From Oncomelania hupensis (taxonomy: Eukaryota > Mollusca > Gastropoda > Littorinimorpha > Pomatiopsidae): a DNA stretch of 64,000 nt. The stretch covers positions 16,285,597 through 16,349,596 of the forward strand of contig CM072512.1 of NCBI GenBank assembly GCA_036898135.1, written 5' to 3'. The position numbers and the translations under genes were made by a program. This document shows, piece by piece, positions 31,701 to 42,340 of the stretch (the first letter of the stretch is position 1; every line of letters starts with the position of its first letter). Under the pieces are notes generated by a model. The model worked only from the letters and a program-made list of their open reading frames with translations. It was not told the DNA's origin and ran no database searches.

Positions 31701-34700
31701 TTTTTGCAGTGCGCCATGCTCTGTACTTCCTTCGAGCCACCTTTTTTAGTTTAGAAGTAATCCAGGGTTGGTGGTGTTTGACTGAGGTAATTTTGCTTGG
31801 AATATGTTTGTCCATTATGTTTTGGAGGTGACTTTTGATGGTTTGCCATAATTCTTCCACCTCCTGATCAGGTTTTTCCAACAGCGATGCGCTAAGCGCA
31901 ATAGTGTCCTGCTTCATGGATCCCAAGTCAGCTTTTTTCAAGACTTTGATCATCCTTGGTGTTCGTTTCACTCTTGCAGCTTTTAGGCGGCTGTCTGTTA
32001 AGACGATATCATGGTCGCTGAGCGATGGTATGGTAGTACATCTCGTCACAATACTTGGTCTGTTAGTCAGGAATAAGTCCAGGATGTTTTCCCCCCTCGT
32101 GGGCTTGCTGTTCATCTGTTGGAGGCCTAGGTCGTTAATATATGTTTAATTTCATATCTAAACCCATTTCTAACTTTACAGTTCCACTATTAGCCTACAT
32201 AGAGAACTGCTTTTGAATCAACACATACTATTACTACTACTAGTATGCCAAATAATTATAAAGGTATGGTCATTATGCAATTTAAAGCCATCAAAATTTT
32301 ATAAAGACTTTCTTATATTTATTGCAAGAATAGTAAAAGCTGATCCATTATCTTAAGAATCTAACACTGACCCATCAGTGCATATATAATTTTAATAATT
32401 ACTTTCAAATGCTGTTTTACCTCAGTAACTAATAAATTAGGATTATCATCTTTTTTAGCTTGGCTATAGGATTCAGGGCAGGGCGAAGTACCACTGAACA
32501 AATTTTCAACCTCAGAATAATCTGCGAGAAATACCTACAACATCAACAACATCTATATCATGTGTTTGTAGACTTCAAGAAGGCGTTTGACCGAGTCTGG
32601 CATGCAGCTCTGTGGGCAACCATGAGAGTGTATAAATATCAACCCTAACATTATTTAAGTCATCAAAAGCCTGTATTACAAGGCTACCAGTACAGTCCAT
32701 AACAGCACCATCAAAGACTGGTTCAGAACAACAATCGATGTGCATCAAGGATGTCTACTCTCTCCAACGCTCTTCAGCATCTTCCTAGAGCGCATCATGT
32801 CCGATGCCCTTGCAGATCACACAGGCACAGTCAGCATATGGGGTGGAGCAATCTCCAACCTTTGTTTTGAGGATGACATTGATGGATTGGCTGGAGTGGA
32901 ACAAGAACTTGAACAGCTGGTACAGAGGCTTGACACCACCTCCAGAGCCTATGGAATGAAAATAAGTGCAAAGAGGACCAAAATGATGTTCAGCAACACC
33001 AATGGCATCATCACGGATATCAAAGTCCAAGGCCAATCCCTCAAAACAGTCCATAGCTTCAAATATTTAGGAGCCATTGTATCAGACAATGGGTCCTGAC
33101 AGGAATTCCTCTCCAGGATCGCACAAACAACTGCTACACTGGCAATGTTGAAGCCCATTTGGAAAGACATGACCATCAGTCTACACTCCAAGGTAAGACT
33201 GCTGCGCTTGCTTGTCATCTTCATCTTCCTATACGCTTGCGAAACATGGACCCTCACAGCAGATCTACAACGAAGAATACAAAGCATGGAGGTGAGGTGC
33301 TACAGAAGACTTCTGGGCATTTTCTATACCCAGCACATCAACAACGACGAAGTTCGACAGACCCTCACACAAGCCATTGGACTACACGATGACCTGCTCA
33401 CAGTGGTGAAGAAACTGAAACTCCGATGGTATGGCCACGTCACCAAATCATCAGGCCTTGCAAAGACCATTTTGCAAGGCACAGTGCAAGGAGGTAGAAG
33501 AAGAGGGAGACCAAAAAAGAGGTGGGAGGACAACATTCGAGAATGGACTGGCTTGACACTGAGCGAAGCCTCAGGGTTGTTGAGGACAGAGAAAGATGGA
33601 GAATGCTGTTTAAACGATCATCTGTGGTGCCTCAACGATCTCCAAGTTACGGGATAGGATAGGATAGTCAAAATGAAATTTGCACATATGTGCTCCCATG
33701 GTCAAATCAATGTTATCAATGGAAGAACTGAAATGTATGTATTATCAATGCCACACTCATAAAAAATGTAATTATAATAAACACTTACCACGCATTTTGA
33801 AGTAGCTTCAAAATAATATTGGATGCAGTCAAATTAATTTAAAAAAAAAAAAACAAAACTATTTAACTTTCAGTTTCCTAATAGCGATCTCCCTGCCTTT
33901 ACACCACGTGTATGACTTGTATACTGTTGTCCTTGTTGTGTGTCTGTAATATATTTGTTGCACGTGAGCGTGTATGTTGGTATAGGTCGCCGCGCTTTGA
34001 GTTCGAAATTATTCGAAGTAAAGCGCGTATTAGCATCCGGTATTATTATTATTATTATAGCTAGTGGATGTTTTTTATAGTAATATTCCAGTTTCTTGGT
34101 GTGTTCTGAATGTGTTCACATGAACTGGAACTCCAAATACTGATTTTAAAATATTTGCATTTGTTTAAAAATATTACTTAATACATTTTCTGTTGGAATT
34201 ACTTATAGTATTTTATTTAATTTTTGGGGATTTGTGTTCACTTTTGTTCATAAGTATCATTTAATTGCCAATTTACTTAAAAGATTTCCAATAAAATTAT
34301 TGTAAAAAATAGTTTGTTTTGGAAATGTATGTATTAATTTTGTTCACAAGTATCGTTCAATTTTAAATTAATTGAGGCCATATCAACTACATTTTTGCAT
34401 CTTCTGTATTTAGTATTGGAACAAGGTGCACCATACGGTGTCACAAGGTGTACGATGGGGTGACACAAGCTACCTGTGGGTGGGGAAGGTAGAGTCACTT
34501 TTACCTATGTTTATACTTCTGGCAGCATGATGAATATGCCCCGAAATTATGTTTTGTTTGTTTTGATTTGAAGCTGGTTAATTATTCTTTCATTTGGTGC
34601 TTCTTTGGATGATTCATAAAAAAAAAAAAGGTAATGAGAGAAGAAGTTAATTTTTCTGGCACAAGCCCTCCGATAGGGCCTAAAAGTTATGAGATTAATG

Positions 34701-34837
34701 GCTGTCAGTAGTGGATTGATAATTGTTGTTTGGATTATGCTTTTTGTGTTCCAGATGTTATTAACATAATCGGTTCAGAAGATGCTACTACATGTCACAT
34801 TGCAGTCTTGCGGCACACAGGTTAACTGCTGGGTTTC

Positions 34838-34906
<69 letters not shown>

Positions 34907-34928
34907 CATCATCATCATCATCATCATC

Positions 34929-34983
<55 letters not shown>

Positions 34984-37900
34984 GTCATCATCATCGTCAT
35001 CATCATGCGAAGTTCCTAATCTATTCTAACCAAGTTAGTTTCAATATTGGACTGCACTTTGTGCCAGTGACGCACAGATATTGAGAATGGCACATATTGC
35101 TTAATGTTTACATTTCTTGCTTTTATTTATTTGTTTATTTATTTTTAAGGATCTGGAGCAACAAGTTTACTGCACTTTGATGGCTGTGAGACTAAAGAAG
35201 GACTCCAAAACATGATACATCTGGTGCTGGAGCTTTCTGAAAACAAACCACATGGAAGGTAATTTGGCAACTATAAATATAATATCCCATACTCCAGCTG
35301 CTTAGACTGTGCACTTCTATCATCAGCTAGCTGAGATAAGCTTTATGTTGGCAAATTCTACCCTTACATACATTCCACTAAGTGCAAGGGAGTTAATTTG
35401 TTTGTTTTTTTAATCTTCTTCCTGGTGACATTGGGATTCAATACATAGATCATTACTGGTGTTTTGATGGAGTTGCTTGACTTCAGCAGTGCCTTCAACA
35501 CCTTCCAGCCTCACCTCATGGTCTTGAAGCTCCTGAAGATTGATGTCAACCCTGTCCTCATCAGGTGGATCTTCAGCTTCCTGACCCAGCTTACCCAGCG
35601 AGTTTCTTGTATGGCCTGCACTGTCTGAGGCTGTCACCACCCACACAGGCAATCCTCAAAGTTGCCTGCACTCCCCAGCCTTCTTTACACTGTACTCTGC
35701 TGACTGCCGAGCCTCAGACGATTACAGTCTGCTTGCTAAGACACCCTGGTCTCATCCTGAATCAGCTAGTGTATAGGCATGCTGTGAAGGAGCTGGTGGA
35801 GGAACTTCCTTGAGTTGAACATGTCAAAAACAAAGAAACTCATTGCAGACTTCAGAAGAACAGAATCCTGCATCGACCTTATCGTCATCAAGAGTGATCT
35901 GGTGGAGATGGTCGAGATCTACAGATATCTGGGCACACTCTTTTTTTTACAATCAGTTGGACTGGTCTCCCAACGTGGAAGCTGTCTGCAAGAAGGTGAA
36001 CCAAAGGCTCTTTTTCTTGAGAAAACTGAGACAGTCCCAGGTCTGCCCTGACTTTCTACGTCTCTTCTTCCAGTCGACCATCCAGAGCAACCTGGCCTTC
36101 AACTCTCTGTGTTATCAAATCAGCGCTAAGAAGGGTGACAGGGTCCGATTGGAGAAGATTGTCACTAGAGCAGGCTACATCATCAGAGAAGACCTGGAGC
36201 CTCGATCTCATTGCCTTATTCCTGAGCCTGGCCTTGAGAAATCTGACATCAATTGGCTTGGATGATTGCCACCCTCTCTACCAAACAGTGGCATCTTGCG
36301 AGTCCAGGTGGGTCTCTCTATACTCAGACTAACCACATATGAGACTCATTCTTCCCCACTGCTGTGCAACTCTATAATATGTCCCTGTGATATCTGTCAT
36401 GAACCCCCGTGGGGGTGACTGGGGTTTCTGTATAAATAGTTTCCCCACTTTCTGGATGGGAAGCGCGTGGAATGAGGCTATTGCAGTTTGTGGACATTTT
36501 GTTTATTTATCTCAGAAACGGTTAAAAGTTCGGTAAGGAAATGTCGGCTATAACGATTTTGCGGGTTTTGAGCGCACAGCAGGCCGATCCGCAGCATCCA
36601 GCACCTGCCCAGATCAGCGTCCATACATACCAGACAAACTTTACAGTAGAGGCGAAGAAGGACTTCCGGCTAAGCAATATATATATATATATATATATTA
36701 TAACACAAAAAATGACACATTCTTGATTAAACTAATAAAACAACCTTTATATGAAGTATATATGAAAAAGTTTGTTTTATTAGTTTAATCAAGAATGTGT
36801 CATATATATATAAAGTATATATATAAAGTTTGTTTTATTAGTTTAATCAAGAATTTGTAATTTTTTTTATGTTGCCAGATACCCCTGATGAAGTCCTGTA
36901 GGAGGGGCAAAAATGTGGAGTGTGAATAATTAAAAATATACAAGTGGGGGCAGGAGTGTGTGTAGTGTCTGATGTTTTTTACTGTCTTTCGTCCGCCTTG
37001 GGTGGTTTTAAAATGTGCACCTCACAACAGTTCATTGGGACAGTGCCAGCAGCTGCCAGAAGTTATTGCAAACTTACGTGGACTATGTATAATATTTATA
37101 GTGGAAGTAGTGCAAATTCTACTTGTGAGAGTTGCTGACTGATTGTTTGGAAGCAAAGTATGTATGGTCTAGTGCATGTAGTATGGAGTGTCTATGGAAG
37201 AGAAAGCTAACGTCATGTTTTACTGCACTGCAGTGCTACATGTAGTGTTTATGTGATATAATAATGCACGTTTTATTGCATTTTAGAGTATATTATTGTT
37301 TTTGTTGGTAGGAAATTGTCACGACACAAAAAACATGTCCTTGTAATTTATGGGGACAATAAATATATAACGAATCTTGAACCATGTTATATGTAACATG
37401 TAGGAGACGGTGGTTTGTTGTTCAAAGTGGTCAGGTTTTTGTGCAGGTTGGAGTTTCATATAGTCGGTGGGTTTGAAGATGATCGTGGAAACTCCGAAGA
37501 AGTTTCTTTGGATTTATTTAGTGAGTATGATGAACACATTTGAATGCATTTTGCTGTAATGTATGCTCTGTTCTGATTGAAACAGATCAGTGCTTTGTTC
37601 AACTTTTAAACTTGGTCGTTTTATACACTTAAATTACCTATTTACGTATGTATGCATGCAGTCATGTGAGCAAAGTGACAGATTCTTTTGTTTACTTTAG
37701 ATGTTAGTAGAGAAGACTGTATTTGAATATAATGCATCTTTTCTTGATGGAATGATTGCAGACTGTTTGGTGAATTGTAGTGCAGAAATCCACTTAATGA
37801 CAGCATGTATTGGAGGTAGGAATGTTTTTATTTTATATGACATTTATGAAGACAACATTGATGATGATGATAATGATGAAGATGATGTTGCACAGTATTT

Positions 37901-40115
37901 TAACCTGAAGTCATGGAAATATGTAAAGAAAACAGGTGCACTTTCCTTCTTACAAATAATTAACATATGACAAATGCTTGGAAATTTAAACTCAGTGAGT
38001 GATCATTTTTGTTGCAGAGCACAACACTGTATACAAGAACAGAGTGGCTTTTCCAGTTATTTATGGCATTGGTATGTTTATTTTACTCAGTGGAAGTGAC
38101 TCTTTACCACTGTACATACAACATATACATTGTGTTTATTTTAATGTGATACACAAAAACTGTACTTTTGTAGTTAGAATAGTAACTGTCAGTGTCATGC
38201 AGTTGTCCTCAAAACCATACCCTACAATTTTGTGTTGTCATTTTATAAAGTCTATTTTTATGTGCTTATCAGCTGTAGAGGTGAAAACTGGAAGAATATT
38301 CAACGCAACTTTCTCTGACCATGGACCAGACATGGCTCTTCGCTCTGCTCGTCATTTTACTGGTGGACATAATGTGAGATATTATTCATTTTCTAATAAT
38401 AATTATAATAATTTATTTTCACATATTTAATCAAATTAAAACATTTAGTGGATTTGCTGCTTAATGATACTGCAAACTAAGTAAACTCAGTTTAGTCAGG
38501 CTGTCTGCACCAATGTATTGCATTATTATAATTTACAAAGAATTCATGCATTATTTATGTGTACCAATTATTTCTTGTAACATTGTTATGTTGTCGCGGT
38601 TTTATTTTAATGTTGATAATATTAATAGTACAGGATGGAACATTGATACATACGGAAGAAGAATTTAAAGATACTATAAATCTCCAAGGTCAATAAAAGT
38701 GATCTTGCTCTACTTTACATGTACAGGGCAAATTTGTCCAGGTTTAAAAGCATACTTACGTGCATTTTTTCCCCCACAGAATCTGTTAATATACAATTGG
38801 AAGTCCAAGCAGCTAGCAATTGGGCCATTCACATACAGACCCTTAGACAACTTGGATGTTTTGCTGAGGTTACCTGGGTCATTCTATAGGCAGGCAAGTT
38901 AATCACTGCACCTAATGCCATTTCTTGTGCATAGAAAAAGTTGTATTGCCTCCAACAAATATTACTTTCATGCCTCTCTATGTAAACATCTCTGATATCA
39001 CAAAAAGAATTCAGCATTAAAAAATACAGCATGTGTACAGTCATATATACTACTAAACCGAAAAGGAAAAAAAAGGGGCCAGCAGACATGCCTACCCGTA
39101 CGGAATTTCCGTATTTTTTCCGGAAATTTGAAAAACTCGGCAAGCGCTACGGAAAATACGGATATTTGTTTTACGGTACGGAAATTTAAAAAAATGATAA
39201 AGGAAAAAAAAATGAAATCGTTGGCCTGTTGTAATGCACCGCATGACCTTTTTCCGAAGGTTTAATGCCGCAATGCGCAGTCGTAGTGGAGACCTGTGAC
39301 ATCGAAGTTTCAGGTAGAGGCACCGAAGTTTGCCGAACCCGTTTTTGCACATTCGCAGTAAAGATCGGTGCACGTGAGAGAATTTAAAACATGGCGTTCA
39401 AAAGAATGGCTAAGCAAAGTGATTGTGAATCTGAATCTTCACAAAAAAACGCGCAAGGGGCAGACATTTCTTGCCTCGTATTCGGAAAAGTGTCCTTTCG
39501 TTATTCGCGGCAGCACTGACTCAAAAGTACGATTTGTGCCAACCAGTTTGGCATCTCCGCCGGTGATATGAATGACATCAAGCGGCAAGCTGAAGGCCCA
39601 CAGTATATGAAGAATTACGAGGCTTTGGAGAAGAAAAAGATCATTGTGGCAGCAAATCAATCTATCACTGGATTCTTCGTATAATATCAAAAAGGATGAG
39701 TGCAAAAACAATAGGTAGTAAAAGTAAATACGGAAATCGTAATAGTAATACTGAAATTTGAAAAAGCTAATACGGAAACTTCAAATTGAGGGTAGGCATG
39801 TCTGGGCCAGGATGTTTGAGCATGTGAATTTACCATGTTTGTCTTTTTGGGTGTGTTAGAACAGTTTTTTTTATTACTGTGATTTTTTTTGTTGTCCTTT
39901 CGTGTACACAGCATATGTCCACATCACCTGACCAAGAGCCAGACAGTTTCGAACATGACATCCGACGATGCTTACAACACATGAAAGATCATCCTGACCC
40001 AATGAAGACAATATTTCAGGGTGACACGCCACGTTGCTACAAGAAAAAATCTGATGGACAGTGGGAATTTGTGCAAGGACCTTCCAAGCATGCATTATCA
40101 CGGGACAAGAAATAA
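25762..40115 (+). CDS. NTAN1: Protein N-terminal asparagine amidohydrolase, nine exons
   Basis: Exons: 25762-25948, 34755-34820, 35150-35258, 37447-37520, about 37711-37815, 38018-38071, 38273-38373, 38780-38893 and 39912-40115. They join in frame to about 337 residues (human 310). Family landmarks: start MPLYIEDR (compare MPLLVEGR), VGPAELLYVGQRE, GSEDATTCHIAVLRHTG with the conserved catalytic Cys, LEFHIVGGFEDDR, RVAFPVIYGI, TGRIFNATFSDHGPD, SKQLAIGPFTYRP and a C-terminal HMKDHPDPMKTIF. The enzyme turns N-terminal Asn into Asp, creating a substrate for the Arg/N-degron pathway. Intron 1 is about 8.8 kb and filled with LINEs. Intron 8 has a GC donor (CAG|GCAAGT), required by frame. The exon-5 acceptor could be 37708 or 37711. 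Confidence 0.94.
25949..26476. other. Start of NTAN1 intron 1, nothing recognised
   Basis: Contains purine-rich and C-rich (near 26330-26365) simple stretches and no coding remnant. Confidence 0.4.
26477..28125 (-). mobile_element. 5'-truncated CR1/Jockey-type LINE
   Basis: Minus strand. 28108-27842 reads KELAEELSIPLANLFNKSLE and GNYRPVSLTCIACKF (start of RT palm). After a frameshift, 27761-26610 gives 383 residues with VIYLDFRKAFDSVPH, GIPQGSILGPILF, IFADDTKIY (catalytic FADD) and a C-terminal NLWNNLPTNLK. The 3' end carries a (TAC)n tail near 26480-26512. It lies antisense in NTAN1 intron 1. Only one clear frameshift, so moderately young. Confidence 0.85.
28440..28785 (-). mobile_element. 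RTE-type LINE 3' fragment
   Basis: Minus strand reads ISYIKHITNNEVRQTI, LTVVKKRKLRWYGQV, GLAKTILQGTVQECRRRG and KKGWEDNIREW, the C-terminus of RTE/BovB-like ORF2 also seen at 33330-33640 and 63770-64000. Confidence 0.75.
28822..29262 (+). mobile_element. tRNA-derived SINE, full length
   Basis: The head has a B box GGTTCGAGCCC at 28872-28882 and an A-box-like 'ttgtctaatgctagagc' upstream. The body has 'gtgtccctggaaaagacact' and 'gactttaaagatcctgacg'. The end is 'ggtaaagcgctatataaaaag' with an (AAAT)n tail. Same family as 15662-15996. Lies in NTAN1 intron 1. Confidence 0.8.
29263..29667. other. AT-rich intron spacer
   Basis: NTAN1 intron 1. No feature recognised. Confidence 0.4.
29668..32142 (-). 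mobile_element. CR1-type LINE, 5'-truncated, intact RT
   Basis: Ends in a (GAA)n tail at 29670-29690 and is truncated inside the endonuclease at its 5' end. One unbroken 748-residue frame remains, so it is among the youngest LINEs here. Antisense within NTAN1 intron 1. Confidence 0.85.
29869..32115 (-). CDS. CR1-like LINE ORF2: endonuclease end and reverse transcriptase
   Basis: 748 residues. Residues about 1-45 are the end of an APE endonuclease (ILDLFLTNRPS, SLSDHDIVL with the catalytic SDH). A basic linker follows, then the RT: LNPRKAAGPDGIP (about 260), ADWKHANVQPVFKK, GFRKKRSCNTQL, ILLDFSKVFDKVPH (catalytic Asp; Val where Ala is usual), SGVPQGSVLGPTLF and RLFADDTIIY (FADD, about 480). 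The C-terminal domain ends with FFPSATRLWNSL. No stops or frameshifts. The start codon is merely the first Met after truncation. It could supply RT in trans but lacks most of its endonuclease. Confidence 0.88.
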   Translation of the reverse strand: MNSKPTRGENILDLFLTNRPSIVTRCTTIPSLSDHDIVLTDSRLKAARVKRTPRMIKVLKKADLGSMKQDTIALSASLLEKPDQEVEELWQTIKSHLQNIMDKHIPSKITSVKHHQPWITSKLKKVARRKYRAWRTAKTTNRMEDWERYKAIKKESRRTNRHEYQRYVNSLVEENTSKNLWKLIKNKRTDAMGVAPLKRNGLTFSDSQTKADILNDQFCEAFTKEDTSKLPTLGESPYPAMPDITVSEKGVQKLLENLNPRKAAGPDGIPCRLLKELAVELAPALSLLFRQSLISGDIPADWKHANVQPVFKKDDRSQAVNYRPISLTCICCKLLEHIVRSEITAHLDNNNIITDAQHGFRKKRSCNTQLILTIEDLAAEIDKGGQTDTILLDFSKVFDKVPHQRLLLKLDFYGIRGNTKAWIQSFLNDRTQQVVVEGEKSRVGSVVSGVPQGSVLGPTLFLIFINDLGQGLKSKVRLFADDTIIYSCIKSPADVTALQQDLDKLEEWELRWQMTFNVQKCHLLSVTRKRNRISSSYKLHSQTLNTVSEAKYLGVNLSGDLNWGKHVQATAAKANKTSAFAHRNLKGCSAGVQSQCFKSLARPLLEYAAVVWDPHQQHLVSTLEMVQRRAARRILHDFSRTSSATSMLEKLNLEPLQQRRQVDKVTMMYRIMHGLVDVSQLGLVRGAHRSTRGHSMKLLVPHTRTDVYKHSFFPSATRLWNSLSAESASAPSVASFRASLTDWSINIL
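32455..33660 (+). mobile_element. RTE/BovB-like LINE, 5'-truncated, broken
   Basis: Plus-strand frames: GFRAGRSTTEQIFNLRII and HVFVDFKKAFDRVWH (32460-32648), QGCLLSPTLFSIFLERIM and LCFEDDIDGLAGVEQ (32740-33099; catalytic [Y/F]ADD changed to FEDD), and KVRLLRLLVIFIFLYACETW to KKRWEDNIREWTGLTL (33145-33657). The FEDD change and a stop after the palm region mean no activity. Confidence 0.85.
33661..34754. other. End of NTAN1 intron 1
   Basis: Near 33960-34065 there is a LINE/SINE-like 3' tail ('cgccgcgctttgagttcgaa', 'gtaaagcgcgtattagcatc', (ATT)n). The rest is AT-rich with no recognised feature. Confidence 0.4.
34838..35006 (+). repeat. Compound microsatellite (ATT)n-(ATC)n
   Basis: About 22 ATT units followed by about 33 ATC units with two interruptions, in NTAN1 intron 2, 18 bp after the exon-2 donor. 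Confidence 0.95.
35430..36340 (+). pseudogene. Decayed LINE reverse transcriptase fragment
   Basis: Broken frames read LLDFSSAFNTFQPHLMVLKLLKI and RWIFSFLTQ, then after decay DWSPNVEAVCKKVNQRLFFLRKLRQSQVCPDFLRLFFQS. This matches the palm and thumb region of Rex/CR1-group LINEs. Many stops. Lies in NTAN1 intron 3. Confidence 0.6.
36397..36462 (+). repeat. 5' fragment of the 550-bp retroposon family
   Basis: 'acccccgtgggggtgact' followed by TATAAATAGT and 'ccccactttctgg' corresponds to the 5' end of the retroposons at 9261-9810 and 62356-62933, here on the plus strand. Confidence 0.55.
36678..36862. repeat. (TA)n and long perfect inverted repeat
   Basis: A (TA)n run near 36678-36700. Then 'attcttgattaaactaataa' (about 36718) and its complement (about 36774) form arms of about 28-30 nt with an AT-rich loop. 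A third, same-sense copy of the second arm follows near 36830. Could extrude as a cruciform. No transposase seen. Confidence 0.75.
36863..37446. other. NTAN1 intron 3, nothing recognised
   Basis: No recognised feature apart from a possible LINE/SINE tail 'cctgatgaagtcctgtaggag' near 36880. Confidence 0.4.
39083..39804. mobile_element. hAT-like element, 6-bp TSD (copy E4)
   Basis: Inverted termini CAGACATGCCTACCC on both ends, flanked by GGCCAG (39077-39082, 39805-39810). Many subterminal 'tacggaaat/atttccgta' motifs near the left end and again near the right. Short internal frames only. Lies in NTAN1 intron 8. Confidence 0.82.
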
Positions 40116-40777
40116 TGGTGTATATAAAGTGGCCATCAGTTCAAGACACAAACAGGATCTCACAGTCCTTGTTCACACAAGGGAATTTGACCTTAATTAC
40201 GCATTATTATTGATCATTATTAAATATTTCTTTGTATGTTCAGTGAACACCCCTCTCTCCCAAAAGGCCTGCCAAATTTAATTTTAGGATGACAGTAAAA
40301 CATTTGTGGTTTCACAGAGTTCAATTGTTTCACAGATGAGAATATTTGATACAAATAACAAATAATATTGCAACTCCTTTGAGTGGAGTGTGAAAAGAAA
40401 AGAATAATCTCAGAAACATGCTACGCTACATTCCCAAATTTTAGTTTGTTCTGTTATATATATTTTACCATGTTATACAGATATAAAATGACATATTGTG
40501 TGATGGCATGCATTCGTAGTTGAAAATAATATTTGTGCGTCGATTTTAGTGTTTTATGTTGCACTTGTTATTTTTATAATGTTGATGCATAGTTAAAATA
40601 ATGATAATGATTTGTGGGATTGTATTTTACATGACTTGAACTACTAAAATCTTCATGGTTTTCTTGCTGTGATCACTAAAATCTTGATGTTTGTCTTTCT
40701 GTGATCTATTTTTTAAGTTTTTACTTATGAGGTGTTTATATTTGATTTATATTTGATTGGTAATTTCTTCTGTATTG
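40116..40777. other. NTAN1 3' flank
   Basis: AT-rich. ATTAAA near 40219 is a possible polyadenylation signal. No other feature. Confidence 0.4.
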
Positions 40778-41604
40778 CAGAGTTGCCAACCCCCCAAAAC
40801 GTTTACAGTAGTAAAAATTCTGAATTTCAGTAGTTTTATGACATTTTCCGTAGCCATACGTCCTCGCATTTTTTTAAACGAAGACATGCATACACAGTCT
40901 GCAACGAAGGTCGTGAAGAGTGTTTCCGCACGAATTATTGAGAGATCCATATCGGGCTTGAAGAAGGTGGCTACCGACTGAACAGGGCCTAACTTTTCTG
41001 GATCAGGGCAACGACTTTTGTGACGATTGCCATTCACGTGTCGCATCACATCGTGGAAGCCGCCATGTTGAATGCTAAAATCTGCCAAGCACGCTGTACA
41101 ATACACGCTGTGTTTTGATCTCGATGACGCAGTGATGCACGGAAATTTTTCAGAATACTCTTTCCTGTACTCTTGATTTGCTGCCCTCTTCTTTTTTTCT
41201 GGGCTTTCATCGCTAGTTTTCTTTCTTTTTGGCAATATGGATTCAAAATACGCCGCACACAAACTTTTCTTCTCGCGCTGTAGAACGTGACCCGGAAACG
41301 AAAGTGTCACAGAAAGGTCGAGGTTTTGTGCAACGATTGGCCGTTTGCAAAACCACTTCACGGTGATTGGTCAAATTTCCTAACATGCACTGGGAGCGTG
41401 ATCTATTACACCGTGCACGTAAACCGAATGACCGTGACCTTGAGGTGCTACGGGAGGCACAGGCGCTCAATAAAACACGTTAAAACTGTAATACTATCGT
41501 CGAAAATTGACTTTCCGTAGTAAAATTTCGATTTGCCTAGCTCCGTAGCCGCGTATTCATTTCCGGAGTAAACTACGGAAATTCCGTAGTGGTTGGCAAC
41601 CCTG
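40778..41604 (-). mobile_element. hAT-like element with transposase N-terminus, 6-bp TSD (copy E5)
   Basis: Termini CAGAGTTGCCAACCCC and the inverse of CAGGGTTGCCAACCAC, flanked by GTATTG (40772-40777, 41605-41610). On the minus strand a frame from about 41220 reads KRKKTSDESPEKKKRA, then VYCTACLADFSIQHGGFHDV..H...H (zinc finger) and GPVQSVATFFKPDMDL. This is the N-terminal part of a ZNF862/KIAA1586-like hAT transposase, matching E1. The catalytic region is absent, so it is internally deleted. Confidence 0.82.
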
Positions 41605-42340
41605 GTATTGGATTTTATAGGTTTGATCCGAGTGGCTCGAGAAGTAGTGAGGAGTTTATATTTTTAAAGTTCAAACTGTATACAGGTTTGGATCATATAT
41701 TTAATTTGTCCTCAGACAGCTCAGAATGATTTGCTTTGGCTGCTGTTGTCTTAACATGCTTGATCCAGTGGAGCTCTCAATCATCTCTACCCCAAGGTAC
41801 TGGACAATAGGCATGCTGGCGAGTTTTTTGACTATTGAGCGAGTAGGATGAGGGAATTTGTTGGTACTTCCTTGTGCCGGACAAGACATGGCATTCTTTC
41901 AATAATACTCACATTGGCAACTTTTTAAAAAAATTGCATATAATTATTATTACAACCAGAGCATACAGTAAAAGGCATTTACTTTTATTTTAGGTTTTAG
42001 CAAATTCCTTTTCTTGTGAAGATACCGATGCACGAAGTGCATCTGTACTTAAAGCCATCACAAGCATTCCCAAAAGCAAATTCTCTGACAGTTATAACTT
42101 TACTCTTTGACTGTGAACAATATTCAGATGTTTTGGTTATGAATCTTTGTGTTTCATATAATCATGAGTATTTGGTAATTATGTTATATATTTTTTTATG
42201 TTGCACAACAAACTTTTTAGTATTGTAAACCTCAGTATTGCAATTAAGCGTGTTGTGGCATTTTCCTTTTCTGCAAGTGGTGTTGACTGTGATATATATA
42301 AATTTTTAATCATGTTTGTCATGACTTGAGATGGTGTTCC
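41605..42340. other. Intergenic, nothing firm
   Basis: A minus-strand stretch at 41700-41890 (VQYLGVEMIESSTG) may be a LINE remnant, but I cannot assign it. Confidence 0.3.

Noticed and set aside
34782..35084. Frames made of poly-Ile, poly-His, poly-Leu or poly-Met
   Set aside because: Translations of the (ATT)n-(ATC)n microsatellite.
41701..41889. Minus-strand frame with VQYLGVEMIESSTG as a possible RT remnant
   Set aside because: Too short and without a second motif; not assigned.
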